A stretch of 64,000 nucleotides of DNA, taken from positions 744,001 through 808,000 of the forward strand of contig OY776214.1 of NCBI GenBank assembly GCA_963675425.1, given 5' to 3'. The notes beneath the pieces were generated by a model. It saw only the letters and a program-made list of their open reading frames with translations, had not been told where the DNA came from and ran no database searches. The stretch is from Sporobacter sp963675425. Its GTDB lineage: Bacteria > Bacillota > Clostridia > Oscillospirales > Oscillospiraceae. Numbering within the stretch: the first letter of the stretch is position 1; each line of letters starts with the position of its first letter. Below are positions 51,369-60,385 of this stretch, one piece after another. Both the position numbers and the translations under genes were made by a program.

Positions 51369-51836
51369 TCACCCATTGAGCTCCCGGATCAGATTGACCA
51401 TTTCGATCGCGCCGACAGCCGAATCATACCCCTTGTTCCCGGCCTTGGTGCCGGCCCGCTCAATGGCTTGCTCAATATTCTCCGTTGTAACAACGCCGAA
51501 CAGCACCGGCACATCCGATAAGAGCGCGACATTGGCAATTCCCTTGGAAACCTCGCTGCAGACCAGCTCGTAATGGGACGTCGACCCTCGGATAATCGCA
51601 CCGAGGCAGATGACGGCGTCGTATTTGCCGCTTTTGGCCATTTTTGACGCGATGAGCGGGATTTCAAACGCGCCGGGTACCCAGGCAACGTCAATGGCAT
51701 CGTCCTTGACGGCGTGACGCCTGAGCGCGTCCAACGCGCCCGAAAGCAGCTTGGATACAATAAATTCATTGAATCGCGCGGCAACGATGCCGACCTTGAT
51801 GTTCTTCGAAACAAGCTTTCCCTCGTATACGTTCAT
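51369..51836 (-). CDS. ribH: 6,7-dimethyl-8-ribityllumazine synthase
   Basis: A 155-aa protein from ATG 51836 (AAGGAG before it; the longer TTG start at 51851 is unlikely). It joins 5-amino-6-ribitylaminouracil to dihydroxybutanone phosphate. Conserved parts include VGIVAARFNEFIV, VAWVPGAFEIPLIA, the catalytic loop LGAIIRGSTSHYE and VLFGVVTTENIEQAIERAG. Length is normal for the family. It is the fourth gene of the operon. Confidence 0.97.
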   Translation of the reverse strand: MNVYEGKLVSKNIKVGIVAARFNEFIVSKLLSGALDALRRHAVKDDAIDVAWVPGAFEIPLIASKMAKSGKYDAVICLGAIIRGSTSHYELVCSEVSKGIANVALLSDVPVLFGVVTTENIEQAIERAGTKAGNKGYDSAVGAIEMVNLIRELNG

Positions 51837-51853
51837 TTTTATCTCCTTCAAGC

Positions 51854-53053
51854 TTAATAACTTAAAATGTGGCCCATTTTTTCCTGTTTTGTTTTCAGAT
51901 AAAACGCGTCGTGCTCTGTGGCTTCCATTTGGATCGGTATCCGGTCTGTGATCGTAAGACCAAATGCCGATAGCTCATAAACCTTTTGCGGATTGTTTGT
52001 GAGCAGCCTGAGCGTTTTAACACCAAGGTCGCGTAGAATTTGCGCGCCGATAAAATACTCGCGCTGATCCTCCTCAAAGCCGAGTGCCAGATTGGCCTCA
52101 ACGGTATCCAGGCCGTTGTCCTGCAACGCATAGGCGCGGAGCTTGTTTATGAGGCCGATGCCGCGGCCCTCCTGGCGCATATAAAGGAGAACACCCCGGC
52201 CTTCGCTGTTAATCTGCGTCATGGCCGCGGCGAACTGCTCGCCGCAGTCACACCGGCGGGAACCGAACGCGTCTCCGGTCAGGCACTCGGAGTGCACGCG
52301 GCAGAGAAGGTCTTGCCCGTCGCCGATCTCTCCCTTCACCAGCGCGACGTGGTGCTCGCCATTGAGCTTGTTAATGTAGCCACAGGCTTTAAATTCACCG
52401 TATGTGGTCGGCATTTTCGTCACTGTAATGCGTTCAACCAGCTTGTCATGCTTTTTCCGGTAATCCTGCAGGGTACGAATGGTGATAAATTTCAGCCCAA
52501 ACCTCCGCGCCAGCTCAATGAGCTCGGGCGTGCGCATCATGGCGCCGTCCTCGCGCATAATCTCGCAGCACAGCCCGCATTCTTTGAGCCCCGCCAGACG
52601 CATCAGATCAACGGTCGCCTCGGTGTGCCCCGGCCGCTCCAGCACGCCGTTTTTCTTGGCGAGCAGTGGGAACATATGCCCCGGCCTTCTGAAATCCTCA
52701 GGCTTAGCGTCCTCCTCAACGCATTTAAGCGCGGTTATAGAGCGCTCCGCTGCCGAAATGCCTGTTGTCGTGTCCGCGTGATCAATGGAAACGGTGAAGG
52801 CCGTTTCATGGTTATCTGTATTCTGGGACACCATCTGCGGGATTCGCAGCTTTTGCACCAGGCTTTCCCCCATGGGCATGCAAATAAGGCCCTTGCCGTG
52901 GGTCGCCATAAAATTGACGTTTTCAGTAGTGGCAAACTGGGCCGCACAGATAAGATCCCCCTCGTTTTCACGGCTTTCGTCATCCGTTACGAGTATGATT
53001 TCGCCTTTTTTCAGGGCGACAAGGGCCTGCTCAATGGTACTAAATTCAAACAT
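51854..53053 (-). CDS. ribBA: Bifunctional DHBP synthase / GTP cyclohydrolase II
   Basis: A 399-aa two-domain enzyme. Residues 1-200 are RibB, with DDESRENEGDLICAAQ near 24-39 and GHTEATVDLMRLAG near 137. Residues 205-399 are RibA, with the zinc ligands in VHSECLTGDAFGSRRCDCGEQ (broken across 254-274) and LYMRQEGRGIGL near 290. It supplies both riboflavin precursors from ribulose-5-phosphate and GTP. Confidence 0.97.
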   Translation of the reverse strand: MFEFSTIEQALVALKKGEIILVTDDESRENEGDLICAAQFATTENVNFMATHGKGLICMPMGESLVQKLRIPQMVSQNTDNHETAFTVSIDHADTTTGISAAERSITALKCVEEDAKPEDFRRPGHMFPLLAKKNGVLERPGHTEATVDLMRLAGLKECGLCCEIMREDGAMMRTPELIELARRFGLKFITIRTLQDYRKKHDKLVERITVTKMPTTYGEFKACGYINKLNGEHHVALVKGEIGDGQDLLCRVHSECLTGDAFGSRRCDCGEQFAAAMTQINSEGRGVLLYMRQEGRGIGLINKLRAYALQDNGLDTVEANLALGFEEDQREYFIGAQILRDLGVKTLRLLTNNPQKVYELSAFGLTITDRIPIQMEATEHDAFYLKTKQEKMGHILSY

Positions 53054-53065
53054 TTTTTAACCTCT

Positions 53066-53716
53066 TTAAAATCCTGCGCTTGCAAGAAAGTCCATGGTTA
53101 TATGGCTTGCAGGCTTTTCTTTTTTTACGTCTTGTCCGACAAACCGCTCGATATATTTTCCGATCACGTCATTTTCCAGATTGACGGTATGGCCGGCGGC
53201 TTTATGAAGCAGCGTTGTCTCGTGCCCCGTATGCGGAATCACGGAAACGGCAAAGCTCTTGTTATCCACCTTTGCAACCGTCAGGCTGATTCCGTCGATG
53301 GTTATGGAGCCTTTTTCAACGATGTATTTGAGGATTTCCGATCCGGCGGTTATGGTCACCCAAACCGCGTTGTCGTCCGCCTCCATTCGGCTGATTTGTC
53401 CGGTTCCGTCAATATGCCCTGAAACCATATGCCCGCCGAATCGTCCGCCGGCCAGCATAGCCCGCTCCAGATTGACCCGGCTACCGGTTTTAAGTTCACC
53501 CAGATTACTGCGGCTTAATGTCTCGTTCATCACGTCGGCTGTAAAGATATGACCCGATAGGCCGGCTGCCGTCAGGCAGACGCCGTTGACGGCTACACTG
53601 TCGCCGAGCTTCAAATCGCCAAAAATAACCGCGGCATGTATGGCCAGCCGGGACGATTTCGCCCCTTTTTGGACGGCCGTTACCGTCCCGATTTCTTCAA
53701 TAATTCCTGTAAACAT
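53066..53716 (-). CDS. ribE: Riboflavin synthase, alpha subunit
   Basis: A 216-aa protein made of two lumazine-binding repeats: MFTGIIEEIGTVTAVQ with GDSVAVNGVCLTA, then MVSGHIDGTG with GSITIDGISLTV. It converts two dimethyl-ribityllumazines into riboflavin. It lies 11 bases after ribD and 12 before ribBA. Confidence 0.97.
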   Translation of the reverse strand: MFTGIIEEIGTVTAVQKGAKSSRLAIHAAVIFGDLKLGDSVAVNGVCLTAAGLSGHIFTADVMNETLSRSNLGELKTGSRVNLERAMLAGGRFGGHMVSGHIDGTGQISRMEADDNAVWVTITAGSEILKYIVEKGSITIDGISLTVAKVDNKSFAVSVIPHTGHETTLLHKAAGHTVNLENDVIGKYIERFVGQDVKKEKPASHITMDFLASAGF

Positions 53717-53727
53717 GGCCTGTTACC

Positions 53728-54813
53728 TCACTGGACCCTGTATTCCAGCAGAAGATCGTCTCCAATGACGGTGATCTGCCGGTCCTTTAATAAAACCGCA
53801 TCGTCCGGACTGTCTGCGCCAATGCCGCCGACCGCTGTTTTCGCGCCAGTACCGCCAAATATTTTAGGCGCGATATACGCCTGCACCTTATGGACGATCC
53901 CACTTTCAAGTGCCGAGGCGTTGAGCCCCGCGCCGCCCTCAAGCAAAACGCTGTCAATTTGACGCTTGCCCAGCGCTGACATCAGCGCGTGAAGGTCGAT
54001 ATGCCCGTCTTTTTTGGGAACCTGCAGGAGCTCAACGCCGTTGTCCTGTAAAAGCTTTGCTTTTTCCGATTCGGGAGCGGCTGTTGCTAGGAGCGTAGGG
54101 ATATTCTTCGCCGTCTCAACAATTTTTGAATCCGGCGGTATTCTCAAATGGGTGTCGCAAATGACGCGCACAGGATTTTTGCAATCCGGCAGTCGGCAGG
54201 TGAGCATGGGGTCATCGGCGATCACCGTATTAACGCCCACCATGATTGCGGAATACTGATGGCGCGAACGATGGACCTGTTCCCGCGCGGCCTCGCCTGT
54301 TATCCACCTTGATTTTCCGGAATGTGTGGCTGTTTTTCCGTCCAGGGTCATCGCATATTTCATAATCACAAATGGCGTATTATTAATAATGTAATGAAAA
54401 AACACCTCGTTGAGCCGATTGCAGGCCTCCTCCAGCACGCCTTTTGTAACGTGGATGCCGTGCTGCTCAAGAAGCCGCGCGCCCTTCCCGGCGACGCAGG
54501 GGTTGGGGTCGCCCGAGCCGATCACAACTGTTGAAATGCCGCTTTCAATAATGGCGTCCGTGCAGGGCGGCGTCTTACCGTGGTGGCAGCAGGGCTCCAG
54601 CGTTACGTACAGCGTTGCGCCTTCCGGGCTATCGGAGCACGCGGCCAGCGCGTTTCTTTCAGCGTGCAGGCCCCCAAATTTTTGGTGGTAACCCGTTCCG
54701 ATCAACTTGCCGTTTTTGACGATGACCGCCCCAACCATGGGATTGGGATTGACCCAGCCGCAGCCCTTTATCGCCTCGTCCAGCGCCAGACGCATGTAGG
54801 CCTCATGTGACAT
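53728..54813 (-). CDS. ribD: Bifunctional riboflavin deaminase/reductase
   Basis: A 361-aa protein from ATG 54813 (AAAGGAG 8 bases upstream); the longer frame runs into the riboswitch terminator. The N-terminal deaminase has HAERNAL and TLEPCCHHGKTPPCTDAI, giving the zinc His and two Cys. The C-terminal reductase has MKYAMTLDGKTATHSGKSRWI and LLEGGAGLNASAL. It carries out two early steps after GTP cyclohydrolase. It is first in the operon under the FMN riboswitch. Confidence 0.97.
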   Translation of the reverse strand: MSHEAYMRLALDEAIKGCGWVNPNPMVGAVIVKNGKLIGTGYHQKFGGLHAERNALAACSDSPEGATLYVTLEPCCHHGKTPPCTDAIIESGISTVVIGSGDPNPCVAGKGARLLEQHGIHVTKGVLEEACNRLNEVFFHYIINNTPFVIMKYAMTLDGKTATHSGKSRWITGEAAREQVHRSRHQYSAIMVGVNTVIADDPMLTCRLPDCKNPVRVICDTHLRIPPDSKIVETAKNIPTLLATAAPESEKAKLLQDNGVELLQVPKKDGHIDLHALMSALGKRQIDSVLLEGGAGLNASALESGIVHKVQAYIAPKIFGGTGAKTAVGGIGADSPDDAVLLKDRQITVIGDDLLLEYRVQ

Positions 54814-54850
54814 CCATTCATCTCCTTTCATTTGAAAGCTAAAAAGCAAA

Positions 54851-54879
54851 AAACGCCATGAATTCTCTTCATGGCGTTT
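54851..54879 (-). terminator. Riboswitch expression-platform terminator
   Basis: AAACGCCATGAA / TTCATGGCGTTT hairpin followed by TTTTGC on the minus strand, about 40 bases before ribD and downstream of the FMN aptamer. A second hairpin (CTCTGGAAT/ATTCCAGAG, 54918-54939) between them may take part in antitermination. Confidence 0.85.
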
Positions 54880-54969
54880 AGTATGCGCAATAATGCCGAA
54901 ATCCCCTAAATGCAAAACTCTGGAATAAACATTCCAGAGCACACGGGAAAAGGCATAAACATGCACATT

Positions 54970-55091
54970 TCATCTTCTTTCATCCAGACTATACTGTCGG
55001 CTTCGGAGTTACACCGAATCTGCTTGCACGCATTAGCGCGGTTGCTCGTGGGCTATACCACCGGTAGGGAATTGCACCCTGCCCTGAAGAT
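54970..55091 (-). ncRNA. FMN riboswitch (RFN element)
   Basis: On the minus strand all RFN landmarks are present: ATCTTCAGGGCAGGGTG, ATTCCCTACCGGTGGT, AGCCCACGAGC, GATTCGGTG, CTCCGAAGCCGACAGT and ATAGTCTGGATGAAAGAAGA closing the P1 helix. It controls the rib operon by FMN-dependent termination. Confidence 0.97.
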
Positions 55092-55109
55092 ACACTATTA
55101 ATTTATTAG

Positions 55110-55138
55110 AGAATAACACAGATCAATAAAACTTGCAA
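55110..55138 (-). promoter_or_regulatory. Promoter of the rib operon
   Basis: Minus strand TTGCAA (55138-55133), 17 bases, TATTCT (55115-55110), about 20 bases before the FMN aptamer and just past the coaX stop. Confidence 0.65.
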
Positions 55139-55141
55139 GTG

Positions 55142-55918
55142 TTATGCCGGTGAGCGCTGATTTATTTTGTAGATATACTTGAGACCCTTCAGCGTCAAAT
55201 CCGGGTCATAGATATCAATGACATCGGTATTACCGGCGAAAATTGATGACAACCCACCCGTTGCCACGACCTTGAGGTTGAGCCCCTGCTCCTTTTTCAG
55301 ATGACGGACAAAGTATTCCAGCTGCCCCAGATACCCGTAAAAGATGCCGGATTGCATGCTGCTTACCGTATCGGTGCCCATTACATGTTCCGGCTTATCA
55401 ATGGCTACTTCGGGTAGCCTGGCGGTCTTTTCCCATAAGGCCTCGGCGCACAGCCTTACGCCGGGCGCGATAACCCCGCCCAGAAATTCAGCTTTGTCCG
55501 TAATCACATCATAGGTGGTCGCGGTTCCAAAGTCGATCACCAAAAGCGGGCCGCCGTGTTCCTGAAACGCCGCGGCCGCATTCACCAGACGGTCCGCACC
55601 AAGCGTTTCCGGATGATCTGTTTTAATCACGATTCCCGTCTTTGTCCCGCTGTCCACGACGAGGGGTTCCAGTCCGAACAGCTGGCGCATACCCGTCAAA
55701 AACGGCTGCGTGCTTTGAGGCACAACGGTAGTTACAATTACCGCTTCAATCTCCTGCGCGCTGATGCCGTTATTGCACAGGAAATCCAGCACAGCCCGTC
55801 CGTACGCGTCCGGCGTTTTGGTACTTGTTGTCGGCATCCGGGTTATAGTCTTTAGTGTCTCGTCCTCAAAAATGCCGAGCTTTATGTTGGTGTTGCCGGC
55901 GTCAGCTACTAGCAGCAT
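55142..55918 (-). CDS. coaX: Type III pantothenate kinase
   Basis: A 258-aa ASKHA kinase from ATG 55918. Motifs: phosphate-binding DAGNTNIKLGIF at residues 6-17, LGADRLVNAAAAF, VIDFGTATTYDVI and GGVIAPGVRL. It phosphorylates pantothenate, is not inhibited by CoA in known members and needs a monovalent cation. It is last in the pan-coa operon. Confidence 0.96.
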   Translation of the reverse strand: MLLVADAGNTNIKLGIFEDETLKTITRMPTTSTKTPDAYGRAVLDFLCNNGISAQEIEAVIVTTVVPQSTQPFLTGMRQLFGLEPLVVDSGTKTGIVIKTDHPETLGADRLVNAAAAFQEHGGPLLVIDFGTATTYDVITDKAEFLGGVIAPGVRLCAEALWEKTARLPEVAIDKPEHVMGTDTVSSMQSGIFYGYLGQLEYFVRHLKKEQGLNLKVVATGGLSSIFAGNTDVIDIYDPDLTLKGLKYIYKINQRSPA

Positions 55919-55929
55919 AGCGGTACCCT

Positions 55930-56460
55930 TTAATCTTCCTTCAGGATGGCTTTTACGATATCTTCCCACGGCAAAAGCTTACCCTCGCCGGTATCACCGC
56001 ACGCCAGACGCCCGGCGTCCGTGTCCAGGACGTCATAGCCGAAGGCTCTGAGCTTTTTTACATTGTCCTGTACGATGGGGTTTTCCCACATGGCGGTATT
56101 CATAGCCGGGGCGATGATTTTGCGGCATTTTGCTGCTAGTATCGTCGTCGTCAGCATGTCGTCCGCGATCCCGCCGGCGATTTTACCGATAACGTTGGCC
56201 GTTGCGGGCACGACAACAAATACATCCGCTTTTTTGGCCAGCGAAATATGCTGCACATCCCAATGCTCCGGCAGCTCAAACGTGTCGGTAATCACCTTGT
56301 TTTGGGACAGGGCTTGAAAGGTCAGCGGCGTGACAAATTTTTGCGCGTTTTCCGTCATGATAACGTCTACATTATAGCCCTTTTTAACCAGCGCGCTGAC
56401 GATCTCGGCCGCCTTATAGCAGGCGATGCCGCCGGATACGCCCAGTACAATTGATTTCAT
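55930..56460 (-). CDS. coaC: Phosphopantothenoylcysteine decarboxylase (stand-alone CoaC)
   Basis: A 176-aa flavoprotein: VLGVSGGIACYKAAE (FMN phosphate site), DVQHISLAKKADVFVV (substrate His), PAMNTAMWENPIVQ and the catalytic-cysteine flap LACGDTGEGKL. Many bacteria fuse CoaB and CoaC; here they are separate and overlap by 4 bases. Confidence 0.95.
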   Translation of the reverse strand: MKSIVLGVSGGIACYKAAEIVSALVKKGYNVDVIMTENAQKFVTPLTFQALSQNKVITDTFELPEHWDVQHISLAKKADVFVVVPATANVIGKIAGGIADDMLTTTILAAKCRKIIAPAMNTAMWENPIVQDNVKKLRAFGYDVLDTDAGRLACGDTGEGKLLPWEDIVKAILKED

Positions 56461-57293
56461 AAGCCGCCCCCCATTTTATCGAGCATTTGCCGGGTGATTC
56501 CCTCGGCAATTTCTTTTTTTGTCGTATACCGCCCGATAGTGGCCCTGTCTTTTATCAAGAAGCCTTCATGCCGATCCCCTCTGATCTTGGTCATATCATT
56601 GGCTAAAACCAGGTCGCAGCCGTTCTTATCCGACAGTTCCGAGGCAACGCGGACCAGTTCCGCCTCGGATACACCTTTGAGCAGCTTGAAGCCCACTAAA
56701 AAGCAGTCCGGATTGAGCTTTTTGAATTTTTCGATCAGCTTCGGCGTTCTTTTTAAGGAGAGCACCAGATCCGCCTTTGAGGCAACCTTTGAGGAGACGT
56801 CCAGCTTCCGCACAGGGCAATGTAGTGTAGCCTCGATGAGTTCCCTGATATTTTTGCCGGTTAGCTTTTCATGGTTTTCAACGAGGGCTTTTTCAAGCGT
56901 GTCCGACAGCTCATCGATGAGCGATTCCCGCTCGATCAGATAGTCTTTCGTAAAATCCGACACCGCCATGCCGTGGATCACGTAACCGATTTCGTAATCC
57001 GTCATGAGCTTATCCAGCACGGCCTCGACGCTTTTAACATCCGTGACCGGATAAAACGTGACGGGCAAGCTTTCTTTAACCGCCGGCCGCAGGGCCTTTT
57101 CAGACACCACATAATGCACCCGAAATTTGGGGCTGCTTTTGTCAGGACCGCTGCAAGCATCAGCAAAGCCCGCCAGCGCCTCATAAATATGGGCGCAGAG
57201 ACTCCCCGTGCTGGTGTTGCTGATCTGCCGGACGCCGTCAATGGCCTCGCAGGTGCCGCCGGCTGTAATCAGTATATGTTTTATTTTGCTCAC
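56457..57293 (-). CDS. coaB: Phosphopantothenate-cysteine ligase (stand-alone CoaB)
   Basis: A 278-aa protein: ILITAGGTCEAIDGVRQISNTSTGSL (split over residues 7-32), VIHGMAVSDFT and VLSLKRTPKLIEKFKKLNPDCFLVGFKLL spread over residues 180-208, ending LVLANDMTKIRGDRHEGFLI. It has the longer architecture of the non-fused CoaB type found in streptococci and some Clostridia. Its start follows panD by 3 bases. Confidence 0.93.
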   Translation of the reverse strand: MSKIKHILITAGGTCEAIDGVRQISNTSTGSLCAHIYEALAGFADACSGPDKSSPKFRVHYVVSEKALRPAVKESLPVTFYPVTDVKSVEAVLDKLMTDYEIGYVIHGMAVSDFTKDYLIERESLIDELSDTLEKALVENHEKLTGKNIRELIEATLHCPVRKLDVSSKVASKADLVLSLKRTPKLIEKFKKLNPDCFLVGFKLLKGVSEAELVRVASELSDKNGCDLVLANDMTKIRGDRHEGFLIKDRATIGRYTTKKEIAEGITRQMLDKMGGGL

Positions 57294-57296
57294 ATC

Positions 57297-57680
57297 CTAT
57301 TCAGTTGTGCCGTGTACCTCTTTGTGTTTGATTTGTTTGATTTTGTTTTGTTCATCCAAAACCAGCACATTCGGTTTGACGGTTTTAGCCTCAGCCTCAT
57401 CCATCATGGCATAGGCGATAATAATCACCTTATCCCCGACCTGGACGAGCCGGGCGGCCGCGCCATTGAGGCAGATGACGCCGCTGCCGGCCGCGCCCTC
57501 AATCGTATACGTTTCAAACCGTTCGCCGTTATTGATATTGACGATCTGCACCTTTTCCCCGGGCAATATGCCCGATTTTTCCAGCAGCTCACGGTCAATC
57601 GTCACGCTGCCGACATAATTTAAGTCGGCCTGCGTCACGGTTGCCCGGTGCAGCTTCGCCTTAAACAGTGTTAAGAGCAT
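57297..57680 (-). CDS. panD: Aspartate 1-decarboxylase
   Basis: A 127-aa proenzyme. The self-cleavage site Gly24-Ser25 lies in NYVGSVTIDRELLE and yields the pyruvoyl group; ENG-type INNGERFETYTI and GSGVICLNGAAARL follow. It makes beta-alanine. It overlaps the end of panC by 20 bases. Confidence 0.96.
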   Translation of the reverse strand: MLLTLFKAKLHRATVTQADLNYVGSVTIDRELLEKSGILPGEKVQIVNINNGERFETYTIEGAAGSGVICLNGAAARLVQVGDKVIIIAYAMMDEAEAKTVKPNVLVLDEQNKIKQIKHKEVHGTTE

Positions 57681-58566
57681 TTACAGGTAACCTCGCTTCA
57701 CATCGTGTCGACAGCATTCTGTTGTCGATCAGTCTCGTTTTTCCGAATTTCACAGCCACCGCAGCCAGAGCCGTTTTACCCGGTTCAATGCGTTCAATGT
57801 CGCCCAGCGTCTCGCCGTCAAGAATTTGGACATAGTCGATTTCTGACGGACCGCTGCGTTGTATGTGGCTTGTTATGATTTCTGTCAATACCGCGACGCT
57901 GGCGCTGTCTCCAGCGTCCGTTTTCAGGTAATCCTCGGCTGATTGCAGGGCGGCGTTCAGGCAGGCCGCCTGTTGGCGCTCCCGGGTGCTCAGGTAGACA
58001 TTCCGCGAGCTCATGGCCAGCCCGTCCGCCTCGCGGACAATCGGGCAGACCATCACCTCGACGGGCATATGGAGGTCCCGGACCATTTTTTTAATGATCA
58101 GCGCCTGCTGGGCATCTTTCTGGCCGAAGTACGCCCTGTCGGGCCGGACGATGTTAAACAGGATATTGACGACCGTCGTCACGCCTTTAAAGTGCGCCGG
58201 CCGTGATGCCCCGCAAAGCTTTTTTGTAATGTCGCCCGTCACTTCAACCGTTGTGGAAGCGCCGCCGACGTAAATTTCATCCGCTTCCGGATTAAATACC
58301 GCGTCGGCCCCGGCCTCCATGGCCATTTGATAATCACGATGTATATCCCGGGGATAGCTTTCATAGTCCTCGCCGGGGGCAAACTGCGTGGGATTGACAA
58401 AGACGCTCACGACCACCAGATCGTTTTGAGCCTTGGCCGCTTGTATCAAAGACAAATGGCCGTCATGCAGATAGCCCATCGTCGGCACAAAGCCCAGCGT
58501 TTTATTCCGTCGGCCGGCGCGGCTGTACCAGTCCTCCAGCGCGCGGGCCGTTTTGATCAGGCTCAT
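57661..58566 (-). CDS. panC: Pantothenate synthetase
   Basis: A 301-aa ligase with VPTMGYLHDGHLSLI (HIGH-like HDGH), FVNPTQFAPGEDYESYPR, FGQKDAQQ and the AMSSRNVYLS (KMSKS-like) motif. It joins pantoate and beta-alanine with ATP. Length is slightly above the family norm because of the C-terminal tail. Confidence 0.97.
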   Translation of the reverse strand: MSLIKTARALEDWYSRAGRRNKTLGFVPTMGYLHDGHLSLIQAAKAQNDLVVVSVFVNPTQFAPGEDYESYPRDIHRDYQMAMEAGADAVFNPEADEIYVGGASTTVEVTGDITKKLCGASRPAHFKGVTTVVNILFNIVRPDRAYFGQKDAQQALIIKKMVRDLHMPVEVMVCPIVREADGLAMSSRNVYLSTRERQQAACLNAALQSAEDYLKTDAGDSASVAVLTEIITSHIQRSGPSEIDYVQILDGETLGDIERIEPGKTALAAVAVKFGKTRLIDNRMLSTRCEARLPVNALNTV

Positions 58567-58583
58567 TGCTTCACCGTCCAGGG

Positions 58584-59417
58584 TTAATAGAGTTTTTCTA
58601 AAACGTCATCGTTCATGGAGAAGGTGTGCTGTTTTTCGGGAAACTGCTGTGTCTTAACGTCGCTGATATAGCCGCTGACGGCATCCGTAATCGTGCTTTT
58701 TAAGTCGGCATACTTCTTGGCAAATTTCGGTGTAAAGTCAGAGTACATACCCAGCAGATCGTTGACGACGAGCACCTGTCCGTCGCAATACCGGCCAGCG
58801 CCGATGCCGATGGTGGGTATTTTAACTCTTTCAGTGATGAGCTTGGCAAGGGGCTCCGGAACGGCTTCAAGCACAACGGCGAAAGCGCCCGCGTCTTCCA
58901 GCGCCAGCGCGTCCTCGATGAGGGCCTTTGCCGCGCGTTCTTCCTTGCCCTGCACCTTGAACCCGCCGAACATATTGACAGACTGGGGCGTCAAGCCAAT
59001 ATGCCCCATCACGGGGATTTGCGCCCGGACAATGGCCCGTACCGTATCCGCCATACTGGTGCCACCCTCCAGCTTGACGGCGTTCATTTTGGCCTCCTGA
59101 ATGAAACGCCCGGCGTTACGGACGGCTTCCTCGGCGCTGATGTGATAGGTGAGAAACGGCATATCCCCGACCAACAGGGCGTTGGTTGCGCCTTGGGCGA
59201 CGCATTTGCAGTGGTAGAGCATTTCGTCAATAGTGACCTCCACTGTAGAGTCCCGGCCCTGGACCACCATGCCGAGGGAATCGCCGACTAAAATCGCGTC
59301 GATGCCGCAGTTATCCAGAATCTGAGCCATCGAATAGTCGTATCCGGTAAGCATGGTGAGCTTTTCGCCGGCTTTCTTCGCGTTTAAAAAGGTCTGTGTT
59401 GTAATTTTATCAGCCAT
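58584..59417 (-). CDS. panB: 3-methyl-2-oxobutanoate hydroxymethyltransferase
   Basis: A 277-aa TIM-barrel enzyme: MLTGYDYSMAQILDNCGID, LVGDSLGMVVQGRDSTVEV (metal Asp), GHIGLTPQSVNMFGGFKVQG and GIGAGRYCDGQVLVV. It makes ketopantoate from 2-oxoisovalerate and methylene-tetrahydrofolate. Its start overlaps the stop of the upstream gene. Confidence 0.97.
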   Translation of the reverse strand: MADKITTQTFLNAKKAGEKLTMLTGYDYSMAQILDNCGIDAILVGDSLGMVVQGRDSTVEVTIDEMLYHCKCVAQGATNALLVGDMPFLTYHISAEEAVRNAGRFIQEAKMNAVKLEGGTSMADTVRAIVRAQIPVMGHIGLTPQSVNMFGGFKVQGKEERAAKALIEDALALEDAGAFAVVLEAVPEPLAKLITERVKIPTIGIGAGRYCDGQVLVVNDLLGMYSDFTPKFAKKYADLKSTITDAVSGYISDVKTQQFPEKQHTFSMNDDVLEKLY

Positions 59418-60291
59418 GAGCTGTTTCCTCCAAAATGTGCTGAAATTTAGTTGCCTGTTCGTGTGTCAGCCGGTTGCCGTCGAGCAGGCCGGCTGTTTTA
59501 CGCGCCAGGGATTTATAAAGGTCTGCCTCTGCCGGCAGCTGAGCGTCCAGGGCCTCCAGATGCGCGCGCACCGTGTTAGTGTCTCCCCGGACGATGGGGC
59601 CGGTCAAAGCCTCAATCGGGCCTTTTTCCCGGATGTTGGCCAGTGTTGCGTCAATAAGCGGCTCCACGGCCTGAAAGATATCCTGCCGCTCCATACCGGC
59701 CGCTTCGAAGTAGCGCAGGCCGCTTTCCATAAGCGTGACCAAAAAGTTTGATATGACGCAGGCCCCGGCGTGATACAACGGCTTGCTTTCCGCCCTGATC
59801 AGGCTGTATTTTCCACCTGTTTTTTGAAGGAGCTCTTGGGCGGCAAAAACCGCTTTGTCCGTGCCTTCAATCGTGAACCAAGCCTTTTCAAGACGGGCGG
59901 CGCTGGCCGCCGGCTCGCCGAAGCTTTGGAGCGGGTGCATGCTGCCGACATGGCCACCTGCCATTTTGATTTTGGTAAGGCAAGCCGCGGGATGCGCCCC
60001 GCTGACATGAAGCCAAATCTTATCATCATCTATGGCCCGTGCCTTAATCAATGCCGAAATATCCCGGTCAATGTCCTCTAAAGCCTGGTCCGGGACGGTG
60101 ATAAAAACAATGCGGCTTGAACGTGCCAGGTCCTCAGGCGCTGTAAAATCCTTCGAGCCGGTCAGCCGCGCCGCTTGTGCGGCCGATGCCGGTGTCCGGC
60201 TGTAATAGCCCGAAATCTCCAGGCCGCGACTCTTAAAATAAAGCCCGAGAGCCGTTCCAACCTTGCCTGCGCCGATAAATCCAATTCCCAT
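59410..60291 (-). CDS. panG: Rossmann/DUF2520 reductase, likely PanG-type ketopantoate reductase
   Basis: A 293-aa protein from ATG 60291, chosen because GGAGTG is 6 bases upstream. The N-terminal Rossmann fold has GIGFIGAGKVGTALGLYF and the C-terminal half is the DUF2520 helical domain (GACVISNFLVTLMESGLRYFEAAG). The operon otherwise lacks the ketopantoate reductase step between panB and panC. DUF2520 proteins of the PanG kind are reported to fill it in Francisella and some Firmicutes. Function is therefore inferred from family and gene order. Confidence 0.8.
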   Translation of the reverse strand: MGIGFIGAGKVGTALGLYFKSRGLEISGYYSRTPASAAQAARLTGSKDFTAPEDLARSSRIVFITVPDQALEDIDRDISALIKARAIDDDKIWLHVSGAHPAACLTKIKMAGGHVGSMHPLQSFGEPAASAARLEKAWFTIEGTDKAVFAAQELLQKTGGKYSLIRAESKPLYHAGACVISNFLVTLMESGLRYFEAAGMERQDIFQAVEPLIDATLANIREKGPIEALTGPIVRGDTNTVRAHLEALDAQLPAEADLYKSLARKTAGLLDGNRLTHEQATKFQHILEETAHG

Positions 60292-60385
60292 AAGCATCAC
60301 TCCAGTGTCATGTGTGCAGTTCTTAAATTCATACAAGCGTTTTGGAAGATTGAGGTCCCCGGGTTTAAAGTAAATCGGATAAAAG

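Noticed and set aside
52040..53422. 460-codon plus-strand frame across ribBA and ribE
   Set aside because: It runs antisense to two unmistakable riboflavin genes and has no domain or ribosome site.
54910..55101. 63-codon plus-strand frame in the FMN riboswitch
   Set aside because: The bases are fully explained by the conserved RFN element on the opposite strand.
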